From NCBI GenBank assembly GCA_000769715.1, contig JROS01000039.1:124001-188000 (forward strand): 64,000 bases of DNA. The letters are read 5' to 3'. How positions within the stretch are numbered: position 1 is the first letter of the stretch; every line of letters begins with the position of its first letter. The notes beneath the pieces are model-generated. The model was not told where the DNA came from. It searched no databases and saw nothing but the letters and a program-made list of their open reading frames with translations. This DNA comes from Desulfobulbus sp. Tol-SR. Its GTDB lineage: Bacteria; Desulfobacterota; Desulfobulbia; Desulfobulbales; Desulfocapsaceae. Made by a program: the position numbers and the translations under genes. Positions 30,532 through 39,705 of the stretch are shown here, piece after piece.

Positions 30532-31194
30532 CTATTTTGATTCGAGCCCCCGGCGATCGAGGATATTGATCCGCCGCCCCACCACCTCGATCAACCCCTC
30601 CTCGGTCATTCTGGCGAAGATCCGCGACAGGGTCTCGGGGATGGTGCCGAGCAGACTGGCCAACTGACCTTTCGAAATCTCCAGTTCAACGCTGTCTTCC
30701 CGGCCCTGTTCCTCGAGCAGGTAGAGGATATAGCCGGCGAGGCGGGCCGGCACCTCCTTGAGCGACAGGTTTTCGATCTGCATCGTGAACCGCCGCAACC
30801 GCATCGACAGGACCGCCAGCATGTTCAGGGCGATGGATGGGTTCCTGGAGACCAGGGCGACAAACTTGTCGCGGGGAAAATACAGCAGTTTGGTGGCCGC
30901 CAGGGTCTCCGCCGATGCCGGGAACGGCTGGCCGTGAAAGACCGGCACCTCGCCGAACGGTTCGCCCTCGCCGAAGATGTGAAGGATCTGTTCCTTCCCG
31001 CCGAGCGACATCTTGAAGATCTTGACCTTGCCCTCCCCGACCATATAGAAGCCGTGGCCGGGATCGCCCTCGAAGAAGATCGACTCGCCCTTGCCGTACG
31101 TCCGTTCGATGGCGATGTCGACAATTTCACTGATTTGATGCTCAGGCAGCCCCTGAAACAGACCACTGGCACAGATAACCTGATGTACTTTCAT
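30532..31194 (-). CDS. Crp/Fnr-family transcriptional regulator
   Basis: Cyclic-nucleotide-binding fold (GESIFFEGDPGHGFYMVGEGKVKIFKMS...GEPFGEVPVF) plus HTH (SKGQLASLLGTIPETLSRIFARMTEEGLIEV). Confidence 0.88.
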   Translation of the reverse strand: MKVHQVICASGLFQGLPEHQISEIVDIAIERTYGKGESIFFEGDPGHGFYMVGEGKVKIFKMSLGGKEQILHIFGEGEPFGEVPVFHGQPFPASAETLAATKLLYFPRDKFVALVSRNPSIALNMLAVLSMRLRRFTMQIENLSLKEVPARLAGYILYLLEEQGREDSVELEISKGQLASLLGTIPETLSRIFARMTEEGLIEVVGRRINILDRRGLESK

Positions 31195-31366
31195 CCCTTC
31201 TCCTTCTCCATCCCACCCAAAGACCGTCGTCGGTCCGTCTTCAACGATATATACCAGATAATCCGGTCTCACCGCACCATATTGAAGTGATGAGAAAAAA
31301 TGCGGGGTGTCGTATACTGGAGGCAAACATTCAGATCATAATGCACCAGCACCTCCGAATCGAACA

Positions 31367-32527
31367 ATGATCGACCAGACAGCAACCCGCTATCGCAAGA
31401 TTATCCACATCGACATGGATGCCTTCTACGCCTCGGTGGAACAGCTCGACAATCCCGAGCTGCGCGGCGAGCCGGTCATCGTCGGCGGTTCTCCCGACAG
31501 CCGCGGGGTGGTCGCCGCCTGTTCCTATGAGGCCCGCCGCCATGGCATCCACTCGGCGATGCCGAGCGCCAGGGCGGTGCAGCTGTGTCCCGAGGTGGTT
31601 TTTCTCAGGCCGCGGATGTCCCGCTACAAGGAAATCTCCCGCCAGGTGATGGCGATCTTCAGAGAGTATACCGACCTGGTGGAGCCGCTCTCCCTCGACG
31701 AGGCCTTTCTCGACGTCTCGCCGTGCCGACGGCACCAGGGATCGGCGACCCTGATCGCCCGGGAGATCTGCCGCCGGATCTATCATGAGACCGGCCTCAC
31801 CGCCTCGGCCGGTGTTTCCTGCAACAAATTTCTCGCCAAAGTGGCAAGCGGGTACGAGAAACCGCGGGGGCTGACGGTCGTTCTGCCGGATCAGGCCCAG
31901 GACTTTCTTGACGCCCTGCCGATCGGCACGTTCTACGGGGTCGGCCAGGTCACCGAGAGCCGGATGCGGCAGCTCGGCATCCATAGCGGTCATGATCTGC
32001 GACTGCTGAGCCGGGAGGAGCTGATCCGACATTTCGGCAAGGCGGGGGCGTTTTTCTACGATATCGTCCGTTGCCGCGATTTTCGCCCGGTTGTGCCGTC
32101 ACGGCTCCGCAAGTCGATCGGCAGCGAGGTCACCCTCGATCGCGACACCGCCGATCTGACGGAAATATTCGCCATCCTGCACACCCTGGCAGCAGGCCTT
32201 GAAACCGCCCTGGCCCGACACCGGCAAGGCGGGGCGACCATCACCCTGAAGGTCCGCTACCATGATTTTGTAACCGTTACCCGTTCGCTGACCCTGCCCG
32301 CCCCGATTTATGACCGGCACGATATCTTCGATCATATCCCGCGCCTGCTCCATGGCACCGAGGCCGGCAGGCGGAAGATCCGGCTTCTCGGCATCTCCCT
32401 GTCAAAGCTGACGCCAAAGGACAAAAGACCTCCACGCCAGCTGCCGCTTCCCTTTCTCCGGCAACCGCCCGTTTCGGCGACAGGAACGGGATCGGCAACC
32501 GTCGGTCTTGCATCCGCCGGCAGATGA
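31367..32527 (+). CDS. dinB: DNA polymerase IV (Y family)
   Basis: RKIIHIDMDAFYASVEQLDNPELRG, VAACSYEARRHGIHSAMP, EPLSLDEAFLDVS, SAGVSCNKFLAKVASGYEKPRG. Confidence 0.94.
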   Translation: MIDQTATRYRKIIHIDMDAFYASVEQLDNPELRGEPVIVGGSPDSRGVVAACSYEARRHGIHSAMPSARAVQLCPEVVFLRPRMSRYKEISRQVMAIFREYTDLVEPLSLDEAFLDVSPCRRHQGSATLIAREICRRIYHETGLTASAGVSCNKFLAKVASGYEKPRGLTVVLPDQAQDFLDALPIGTFYGVGQVTESRMRQLGIHSGHDLRLLSREELIRHFGKAGAFFYDIVRCRDFRPVVPSRLRKSIGSEVTLDRDTADLTEIFAILHTLAAGLETALARHRQGGATITLKVRYHDFVTVTRSLTLPAPIYDRHDIFDHIPRLLHGTEAGRRKIRLLGISLSKLTPKDKRPPRQLPLPFLRQPPVSATGTGSATVGLASAGR

Positions 32528-32584
32528 CTTACTGTCTGACGGCAAACCACTCCATTCACCCTGTACCCGCTTGCGATCACAACC

Positions 32585-34441
32585 ATGAGAGACCTCATCC
32601 ATTCCATTCTCGGCATCTTCCGTTTCACTGGACGTCTGCTGACGTTTGTCCGCAATACCACGTTCAACCTTCTCTTCCTCCTGATTCTCCTTATCGCCTG
32701 CATTGCCATATTCACCGGCGGCGACCGCCGACTCGAGGACAACAGCATCCTCGTGCTCTCCCTGACCGGGGATATCGTCGAGGAAAAACAGCCTATTTCG
32801 TCCATCAGCAAGCTGTTTCAGGAAATGCGGGGAGAACCGGCGAAAGACGAGGAAATCCTGCTCCAGGATATCCTCCACATCATCGACCGGGCGACGGAAG
32901 ACCACCGGATCGCGGCAATCCTGCTTGACCAGAAGGATCTGGGCGACGCCGGCATCGATCAGCTCCAGGTCATCGGTGCGGCCCTGAAGCGCTTTCGGGC
33001 CACCGGCCGGCAGGTCATCGCCGCCGAGGACCTCTACACCCAGAAACAGTACTACCTTGCCGCCTTTGCCGACCTGGTCGCCGTCAACCCGATGGGTGGC
33101 GTCGACCTCCACGGTTTCGGCGCCTATCCCCTCTATTTCCGCGAGGCCCTCGACAAACTGAAGATCAATTACCATGTCTTCCGGGTCGGGACCTACAAGT
33201 CGGCCATCGAACCGATCACCCGCGACTCGATGTCCCCCGAGGCCCGCCGGCAGAACGCCGTCTGGCTCTCATCGCTGTGGGACAGCTACGTCGCTGATGT
33301 CACGGAACAACGGAAGATTCCGCGGACCAGCATCGACAACTACACCAACTCAATCGACACCCTTCTTGCCGCCACCGGTGGCGATACGGCGCAGCTGGCG
33401 CTGAAAACCGGGCTGGTCGACCGGGTCTGGACGCGGCCGCAGGTCCAGTCCCACCTCGCCTCGATCGCCGGCACCAGTTCCGAACGCGATTACACCTCGA
33501 TCGCATCCGCCGACTATCTCGGCCTGATCGGCCCGGCGGCCCAAGGCGGCAGCACGGCAGTCAACAAGGTGGGAATCCTGATCGCCCAGGGCAACATCCT
33601 GCCCGGCAAGCAGCCGTCCGGGGTCATCGGCAGCGATACGCTGGCCGATCTGATCAAGGTGGCCAGGGAGGACGCAACGGTCAAGGCGGTAGTGCTCCGG
33701 ATCAACTCCGGTGGCGGATCGGCCTTCGCCTCGGAGATCATCCGCCAGGAATTGCTCGAATTAAAGAAAAGCGGCAAGCCCCTGGTCGTCTCGATGGGCA
33801 CGATGGCCGCCTCGGGCGGGTACTGGATCGCCGCCGATGCCGATCAGATATGGGCGGCCCCGACCACCCTCACCGGTTCGATCGGCATCTTCGGTGCCAT
33901 TCCGACCTTTGAGAACACCCTGGCCGACCTCGGCGTCCACAGCGACGGCATCGGCACCACCCCGCTGGCCTCCGGCCTCAATCTCGCCCGGCCGCTCAGC
34001 CCGCAGTTGAAACAGACGATCCAGTTGTCGGTCGATCACGGCTACCGGCAATTTCTCGCCATCGTCGAACAGGGCCGAAAGATCGACAGAGCCCGGCTGG
34101 AGAGCGTCGCCGAAGGCCGGGTCTTCGACGGCCGGACGGCCCAAAAAATCGGTCTTGTCGACGAACTTGGCGGTCTCGACGAGGCGATCGCCGCCGCCGC
34201 CGGACTGGCTGACATCACCGATGATTTCGAGCCGTACTCCATCCGCAGATCGCCGTCCCTCGGCGAATGGATACTGGAGAAGCTGGCCGCCGAACAACAG
34301 GCCTGGGCCAACCTGTCCCCCTTCCTCCCCGAGGTGGTCAGCGGTCTCCATCGCCGGTTCAGTGCGACCATCGGCCGACTCCCGCTATTCGCCGACCCCA
34401 ACAGCCTCTATGCATACTGCTTTCTCACCGGCAGCCTGTGA
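32585..34441 (+). CDS. sppA: Signal peptide peptidase SppA, 67K type
   Basis: 618 aa; VLRINSGGGSAFASEIIRQELLELKKSGKPLVVSMGTMAASGGYWIAADADQIWA; GRVFDGRTAQKIGLVDELGG. Confidence 0.92.
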   Translation: MRDLIHSILGIFRFTGRLLTFVRNTTFNLLFLLILLIACIAIFTGGDRRLEDNSILVLSLTGDIVEEKQPISSISKLFQEMRGEPAKDEEILLQDILHIIDRATEDHRIAAILLDQKDLGDAGIDQLQVIGAALKRFRATGRQVIAAEDLYTQKQYYLAAFADLVAVNPMGGVDLHGFGAYPLYFREALDKLKINYHVFRVGTYKSAIEPITRDSMSPEARRQNAVWLSSLWDSYVADVTEQRKIPRTSIDNYTNSIDTLLAATGGDTAQLALKTGLVDRVWTRPQVQSHLASIAGTSSERDYTSIASADYLGLIGPAAQGGSTAVNKVGILIAQGNILPGKQPSGVIGSDTLADLIKVAREDATVKAVVLRINSGGGSAFASEIIRQELLELKKSGKPLVVSMGTMAASGGYWIAADADQIWAAPTTLTGSIGIFGAIPTFENTLADLGVHSDGIGTTPLASGLNLARPLSPQLKQTIQLSVDHGYRQFLAIVEQGRKIDRARLESVAEGRVFDGRTAQKIGLVDELGGLDEAIAAAAGLADITDDFEPYSIRRSPSLGEWILEKLAAEQQAWANLSPFLPEVVSGLHRRFSATIGRLPLFADPNSLYAYCFLTGSL

Positions 34442-34483
34442 TACTCATCCACCCTGCACCCCGACCAACGCCCGGCCCCCAAT

Positions 34484-35455
34484 ATGACCGTCTCCGCTGA
34501 CACCCTTCTGACCCTCTGGGACCGGCTGCTGTGGCCGTTGCTCCGGCTGATCGCCTCGATCTCGATCGGCTTGATGATCGCCAACTTCATCGAATCGCTG
34601 AACTGGACCCGCCGGATCGCCTTCCTCGCCCGGCCGCTGATCAGATTCGGCCATCTCTCCGACATCACCGGCGCCTCGTTCTCAATGGCCGTTTTCTCCG
34701 GCGTCTCCGCCAACACCCTGCTGGCCGAGGCCTACGATCAGGAAAAGATCCGCAAGGCGGAACTGGTGCTGGCCAATCTCTTCAACAGCCTTCCCACCTA
34801 CTTCGTCCACCTGCCGACCATGTTCTTCATCACCGTGCCGCTGATCAAGGGCGCCGCCCTGATCTACGTCGGCCTGACCCTGGCGGCCGCCCTGCTCAGG
34901 ACGTTCTCGATCGTCATCGTCAGCCGGTTCCTGCTGCCGAAGCCGGTCAGCCATGACGGGCTGCCGCCCGCTGGCGGCAGGGCTGCCGTCGACTGGCGGG
35001 AGGCGATGCGCAAGAGCTGGCTGCGATTCAAAAAGCGCATCCGCAAGATCCTCCTGGTGACGGTGCCGATCTACATCATCGTCTACGTCATGAACCGCAT
35101 CGGCTTTTTCACCGAGCTCGAGCAGGCCACCGCCGCCTATCTCTCCTTCATCCCCGGACTGACACCCCACGCCATGGGCATCATCACCCTGCAGATGGCC
35201 TCCGAACTGACTGCCGGTGTCGCCGCCGCCGGGGCCCTGCTGCAGGAAGGAAAAATGGAATACCGCGAGATCATCCTGGCCCTGCTGGTCGGCAACATCC
35301 TGTCGTCGCCGCTCAGGGCAGTGCGGCACCAGTTTCCCTATTACGCCGGGATCTTCAAGCCCAAGGTCGCCACCGAACTGATCGTCTGCAGCCAGGCCTT
35401 CCGGGTGTTCAGTCTGATCCTGGTGGCGGCGGCCTACTCCATCTACGCCTTCTGA
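34484..35455 (+). CDS. Nucleoside-recognition (Gate) domain membrane protein
   Basis: FSMAVFSGVSANTLLAEAYDQEKIRKAELVLANLFNSLPTYFVHLPTMFFITVPLIKGAALIYVGLTLAAALLRT; several predicted TM segments. Confidence 0.7.
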   Translation: MTVSADTLLTLWDRLLWPLLRLIASISIGLMIANFIESLNWTRRIAFLARPLIRFGHLSDITGASFSMAVFSGVSANTLLAEAYDQEKIRKAELVLANLFNSLPTYFVHLPTMFFITVPLIKGAALIYVGLTLAAALLRTFSIVIVSRFLLPKPVSHDGLPPAGGRAAVDWREAMRKSWLRFKKRIRKILLVTVPIYIIVYVMNRIGFFTELEQATAAYLSFIPGLTPHAMGIITLQMASELTAGVAAAGALLQEGKMEYREIILALLVGNILSSPLRAVRHQFPYYAGIFKPKVATELIVCSQAFRVFSLILVAAAYSIYAF

Positions 35456-35577
35456 GTGGAAAACGGCTGATGGTCAATGATTCAGGTCGTCAGTCATCTT
35501 CATCCACCGCATCGGGGAGATGGACGCTCGACGGGACGAGATCGGCGGCCGTCGCCGGTTTGTGGAACGTTTCCTGC

Positions 35578-35606
35578 TTGACAACAGCAGGAGGGGAAGG
35601 TATCGA
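35578..35606 (+). promoter_or_regulatory. Putative sigma70 promoter for the cobalamin riboswitch operon
   Basis: TTGACA (35578-35583), 17-nt spacer, TATCGA (35601-35606), immediately upstream of the riboswitch. Confidence 0.5.
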
Positions 35607-35629
35607 ATAGGGAGAAAACGATTCGGGTA

Positions 35630-35800
35630 CCTGCAGCTTCAGTCGGCAGATGCAGGTGAAAGAGGGAACTTCGTGTAATTCGAAGACGGGCCCGCCGCTG
35701 TGACCGGGGACTGCCCCTGAACGATCGCCACTGTCAGCTCATGATGGGAAGGCTCGGGGAAGGAGAGATCCGGAAGTCAGAAGACCTGCCTGAATTGTAG
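35630..35800 (+). promoter_or_regulatory. Cobalamin (AdoCbl) riboswitch aptamer
   Basis: tgcaggtgaaagagggaac, acgggcccgccgctgtgaccggg, cgccactg, tgggaaggc and B12-box-like gaagtcagaagacctgcctg occur in canonical order. Confidence 0.9.
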
Positions 35801-35849
35801 GGTCATGCCTCGTGGACAGATGGCATGGCAATGATACGGATAACCAGGG

Positions 35850-35892
35850 AATCCCGGATCAATGCATCAATTGGTCCGGGATTTTGTTTTTT
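35850..35892 (+). terminator. Rho-independent terminator, probable riboswitch expression platform
   Basis: aatcccgga (35850-35858) pairs with tccgggatt (35875-35883), then ttgtttttt; lies before cbiK. Confidence 0.75.
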
Positions 35893-35906
35893 CCGGACCG
35901 TCAGCG

Positions 35907-36902
35907 ATGAGGTTGATTATGCACAGTTTCATCCACTCCGTCGGCGCCCTCTTCCTGCTGTTCCTCCTCTGCCAGCCGGCCCAGGCCGGCGATATCCCCG
36001 AAACCGGCGGCCAGGCCGTCGTTCTTGCCGCTTTCGGCACCACCGTTCCCAAGGCCCTGCCCGGGATCCTCAACATCCGTGACCGGCTCCAGCGCCAATA
36101 CCCGCAGACGCCGGTGAAGATCGCCTTCACCTCCAACATTGTCCGGAGGGTGTGGCAGAAGCGGCGCGGCGATACCGCCTTCATCAAGGAGCATCCGGGG
36201 GTACCTGCGGATATCTTTACTGTCCAGGGACCGCTGGCCACCATCGCCAACCTGCAGGATGCCGGCTACCGGACGATCATCGTCCAGCCCGGCCATATCA
36301 GCGCCGGCGAGGAGTATCTCGATCTCGCCGCCTCTATCGACGCCCTGGGCGGGATCAGGACGATCAAGGCCAGATTCAACCCCTTCGAGCAGTTGGTGCT
36401 CAGCCGTCCGGCCATGGGAACGGCGGGAGAACAACATCCCTATGCCGACGATCTTACGCTGATCGCACAGGCGCTCGCCGGCGACGCCGCCCTCGCCGAA
36501 AAACACGGTTCAACCCTCCTCTACATGGCCCATGGCAACACCTACATGCCTTCCGGCAGCGCCTATCTCGAATTCGCCGCGATCATGAACCGCCTCTATC
36601 CGCGGGTCAAGACCTACATCGCACTGGTCGAGGGCTACCCCTCGCTCGACGACACCCTGCCGCTGCTCGAACAGGCCGGGGTCGGGAAGGTGCTGCTCAA
36701 ACCGTTCATGACCGTCGCCGGCGACCATACCCTCAACGACATGGCCGGGGATGAGCCGGAATCATGGAAATCGATCCTCGCCGCCAAGGGGTACGAGGTC
36801 ATGACCGTCCCACGGGGACTGGGCGAGAACGATGCCTTCGCCGACGTCTACCTCCACCATCTGCAGCAGACCGCCAGCGACAACGGTATCGTGCTGCACT
36901 GA
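35907..36902 (+). CDS. cbiK: Anaerobic sirohydrochlorin cobaltochelatase CbiK, exported form
   Basis: VVLAAFGTTVPKALPGILNIRDRL, VVQPGHISAGEEYLDL, LLYMAHGNTYMPSGSAYLEF, FMTVAGDHTLNDMAGDEPESWKSIL. N-terminus MRLIMHSFIHSVGALFLLFLLCQPAQAGD is a signal peptide. Confidence 0.88.
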   Translation: MRLIMHSFIHSVGALFLLFLLCQPAQAGDIPETGGQAVVLAAFGTTVPKALPGILNIRDRLQRQYPQTPVKIAFTSNIVRRVWQKRRGDTAFIKEHPGVPADIFTVQGPLATIANLQDAGYRTIIVQPGHISAGEEYLDLAASIDALGGIRTIKARFNPFEQLVLSRPAMGTAGEQHPYADDLTLIAQALAGDAALAEKHGSTLLYMAHGNTYMPSGSAYLEFAAIMNRLYPRVKTYIALVEGYPSLDDTLPLLEQAGVGKVLLKPFMTVAGDHTLNDMAGDEPESWKSILAAKGYEVMTVPRGLGENDAFADVYLHHLQQTASDNGIVLH

Positions 36903-36903
36903 C

Positions 36904-37932
36904 ATGACCCGGCAACTCACCATCCTGTCCCTGCTCCTGCTGCTGCTCGCCGGTCTCGTCACCGTCGCCACCGGCCTCGGATACCTTCATATCCCGGTCG
37001 GCCAGGTGCTCGAGATCGGCTGGGCCCACCTGACCGGCACTCCTCCGGCGGCGGACATCGACAGCCGGTTCCCGGTGATCGTCACCGACATCCGCCTGCC
37101 GCGGATCATCGCCGCCACCCTGGTCGGCGGCGGCCTGGCCGTGGCCGGCGGCGTCTTCCAGGCCCTGCTCCTCAACCCGCTGGCCGACCCCTACACCCTC
37201 GGGGTCTCCTCCGGTGCCGCCTTCGGCGCCTCCCTGGCCATCATCCTGTCGCTGTTCGGCATCGCCCTGCCGCTGAGTTGGACCGTGCCCTTCTTCGCCT
37301 TCGCCGGGGCGCTGGCCACGCTGGTCGTCGTCTTCAGCCTGGCGTCGGCCGATTCCCGGTTTTCCTCGAATACCCTGATCCTGGCCGGGGTCATCGTCGC
37401 CGCCATCCTCTCCGCCGGCATCGGCTTCATCAAGTACATGGCCGACGAGGAGGTCAGCATCATCATCTTCTGGCTGATGGGCAGCCTGGTCGGCAAGACC
37501 TGGCAGGAGGTGCTGCTGGTGCTGACCATCACCCTGCCCTGCCTCCTCGTTATTTTTTATTTTGCCCGTGATCTCAACATCATGGCGCTGGGGGAGAAGA
37601 CCGCCGACTCCCTCGGGGTCGAGAGCATCAAGGTCAGAAAGCTGCTGCTGACCGTCGCCACCCTGATGACCGCCGGCTGTGTTGCCATCTCCGGGATCAT
37701 CGGCTTCATCGGCCTGATCGTGCCGCATCTGCTGCGCCTCCTGGTCGGCGCCGACAACCGCCTGCTGCTGCCCGCCTGTTTCCTTGCCGGCGCCATCCTG
37801 CTCCTCGCCGCCGACACCGTCACCCGGGCCCTGCTGCCGCACGAGATCCCGATCGGGGTCCTCACCGCGCTGATCGGCGGCCCGTTCTTCTGTTACATCT
37901 TCAGGAAGCGGCAACTGGGGAGGGGAAGATGA
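36904..37932 (+). CDS. FecCD-family ABC transporter permease (BtuC-like)
   Basis: RLPRIIAATLVGGGLAVAGGVFQALLLNPLADPYTLGVSSGAAFGASLAI...GIIGFIGLIVPHLLRLLVG. Confidence 0.9.
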   Translation: MTRQLTILSLLLLLLAGLVTVATGLGYLHIPVGQVLEIGWAHLTGTPPAADIDSRFPVIVTDIRLPRIIAATLVGGGLAVAGGVFQALLLNPLADPYTLGVSSGAAFGASLAIILSLFGIALPLSWTVPFFAFAGALATLVVVFSLASADSRFSSNTLILAGVIVAAILSAGIGFIKYMADEEVSIIIFWLMGSLVGKTWQEVLLVLTITLPCLLVIFYFARDLNIMALGEKTADSLGVESIKVRKLLLTVATLMTAGCVAISGIIGFIGLIVPHLLRLLVGADNRLLLPACFLAGAILLLAADTVTRALLPHEIPIGVLTALIGGPFFCYIFRKRQLGRGR

Positions 37933-38723
37933 TGACCGGCACCGCCCCTCTATTCGTCCTCGACCGCTGCAGCTTCGGCTACACCGCGACCCCGGTCCTG
38001 GTCGATATCAGCATGGACCTCGATTCCGGCCGGTTTTACGGCCTCCTCGGGCCGAACGGCAGCGGCAAGACCACCCTGCTCGACCTGCTCACCGGCGCCG
38101 CCCACCCCCTGGCCGGACGGCTCACCTTCCACGGGCGGGAGGTCGGGACCTACGGCAAGGCCGCCCTCGCCCGGCTTCTGGCCGTCGTCCCCCAGGACCT
38201 CCATATCAGTTTCGACTTCACGGTCTACGATGTGGTGATGATGGGCCGTCACCCCTTCATCCCGCGATTCTCGCCGCCATCGACGGCAGACATCGACCTG
38301 GTGCAGGCGGCGCTGGCCGAGATGGACATCAGCGCCCTGCAGCACCGCTCGGTCATGCACCTGTCCGGCGGCGAACGCCAACGGGTCCTGGTGGCCCGGG
38401 CCCTGGCCCAGAACACCCCCGTCCTGCTGCTCGACGAACCGACGGCAAGCCTCGATATCCGCCATACCCTCGATATCATGAAAATCCTCCGGCGGAAGGT
38501 GACGGAGACCGGCATCACCGTCATCGCCACCATCCACGACCTCGACCTGGCCTCGGTCTTCTGCGACGAGTTGATCGTCCTCCACGCCGGCTCGCTCTAC
38601 TGCCACGGGCCGGTGGCCGCGGTGATGACCGCGCCGCTGATCCGCGAGGTCTTCGCCGCCGAAGCGGTGGTCTTCAATGACGAACTGCTCGGCAAACCAC
38701 GGGTGCAATACCGCTATGCCTAG
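37929..38723 (+). CDS. ABC transporter ATP-binding protein (BtuD/FecE-like)
   Basis: LGPNGSGKTTLLDLL (Walker A), LSGGERQRVLVARALAQNTPVLLLDEPTASLDI. Confidence 0.93.
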   Translation: MMTGTAPLFVLDRCSFGYTATPVLVDISMDLDSGRFYGLLGPNGSGKTTLLDLLTGAAHPLAGRLTFHGREVGTYGKAALARLLAVVPQDLHISFDFTVYDVVMMGRHPFIPRFSPPSTADIDLVQAALAEMDISALQHRSVMHLSGGERQRVLVARALAQNTPVLLLDEPTASLDIRHTLDIMKILRRKVTETGITVIATIHDLDLASVFCDELIVLHAGSLYCHGPVAAVMTAPLIREVFAAEAVVFNDELLGKPRVQYRYA

Positions 38724-39705
38724 ACTGATTCCTCCGCATCATCCCCTGCTCGCGCTCATGGCGTCGCGCCGCTGTTGCCGGTTCACCCTGCGAAGCGGAG
38801 TGAGTCTGCTGCTCTTTATCCTCCTCCTGCCGCAGGTCCCGGCCGCGGCCGAACTCATCGACCAGGATGGGACGCGGATCGTTTTCGATCGGCCGTTCTC
38901 CCGGATCATCTCCCTTTATCCCGCCCACACCGAGAACCTGGTGGAACTCGGGGCGACGGAGCAGATCATCGGTGTCAGTCGCGGCGACAACCCCGCTGCC
39001 GTCCGTGGCAAGGAGATCTTCAGCGATGCCGACAGCGCCGAGAAATTCCTCGCCGCGGCTCCGGATCTGGTCCTCGTCCGGCCGATGATCTCCCGTTCCC
39101 ACCCGGCCCTGCTCGCCCGGCTGCGGGACAGCGGCATCACCGTGGTCTCGCTCCAGCCGACCGACGTCAAGGGGATGTTCGCCTACTGGCAGACCCTCGG
39201 CGACCTGACCGGCCGCGCCGCCGCCGCCCAATCGATGCGAACCCGTTTTCTCGCCGGGGTTGCGGCGATCGAGCGGAAGATCCCCATCGCCGATCACGGC
39301 CGGCGCCCCGGGGTCTATGTCGAGGCGATCCATGCCAAGATGAAGACCTTTTCCCCCGCCTCGATCACCATCTACGCCGTCGAAACGGCCGGCGGCCGGA
39401 ACATCGCCACCGATGCCCGTCCACGGAACAGGAGCAATATCGCTGAATACGGCAAGGAACACATCATCGCCCGGGCGGCCGAGATCGATATCTTTCTCAG
39501 CCAGACCGGGCGGATGAACGCCATCGATATCGACACCCTGAAGGCCGAGCCCGGCTTTGAGCTGATCAAGGCCTTCAAGGACAACAGGGTCTACCTGATC
39601 GAAGAGACCCTGGTGTCCCGGCCGACGCCGCGGCTCCTCACCGGCATCGAACAACTGCACCGGCTGTTCTACCCGCAGCCGCCAACCACCGGACATCGCC
39701 AATGA
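38716..39705 (+). CDS. ABC transporter substrate-binding protein (BtuF/FepB fold)
   Basis: Signal peptide, then IISLYPAHTENLVELGATEQIIGVSRGDN...APDLVLVRPMIS; overlaps the ATPase gene. Confidence 0.87.
   Translation: MPRLIPPHHPLLALMASRRCCRFTLRSGVSLLLFILLLPQVPAAAELIDQDGTRIVFDRPFSRIISLYPAHTENLVELGATEQIIGVSRGDNPAAVRGKEIFSDADSAEKFLAAAPDLVLVRPMISRSHPALLARLRDSGITVVSLQPTDVKGMFAYWQTLGDLTGRAAAAQSMRTRFLAGVAAIERKIPIADHGRRPGVYVEAIHAKMKTFSPASITIYAVETAGGRNIATDARPRNRSNIAEYGKEHIIARAAEIDIFLSQTGRMNAIDIDTLKAEPGFELIKAFKDNRVYLIEETLVSRPTPRLLTGIEQLHRLFYPQPPTTGHRQ

Noticed and set aside
30182-31194. c-di-GMP signalling island (two PilZ genes and Crp/Fnr)
   Set aside because: The second PilZ gene is about 10 kb away and no GGDEF, EAL or HD-GYP protein is present in the window.
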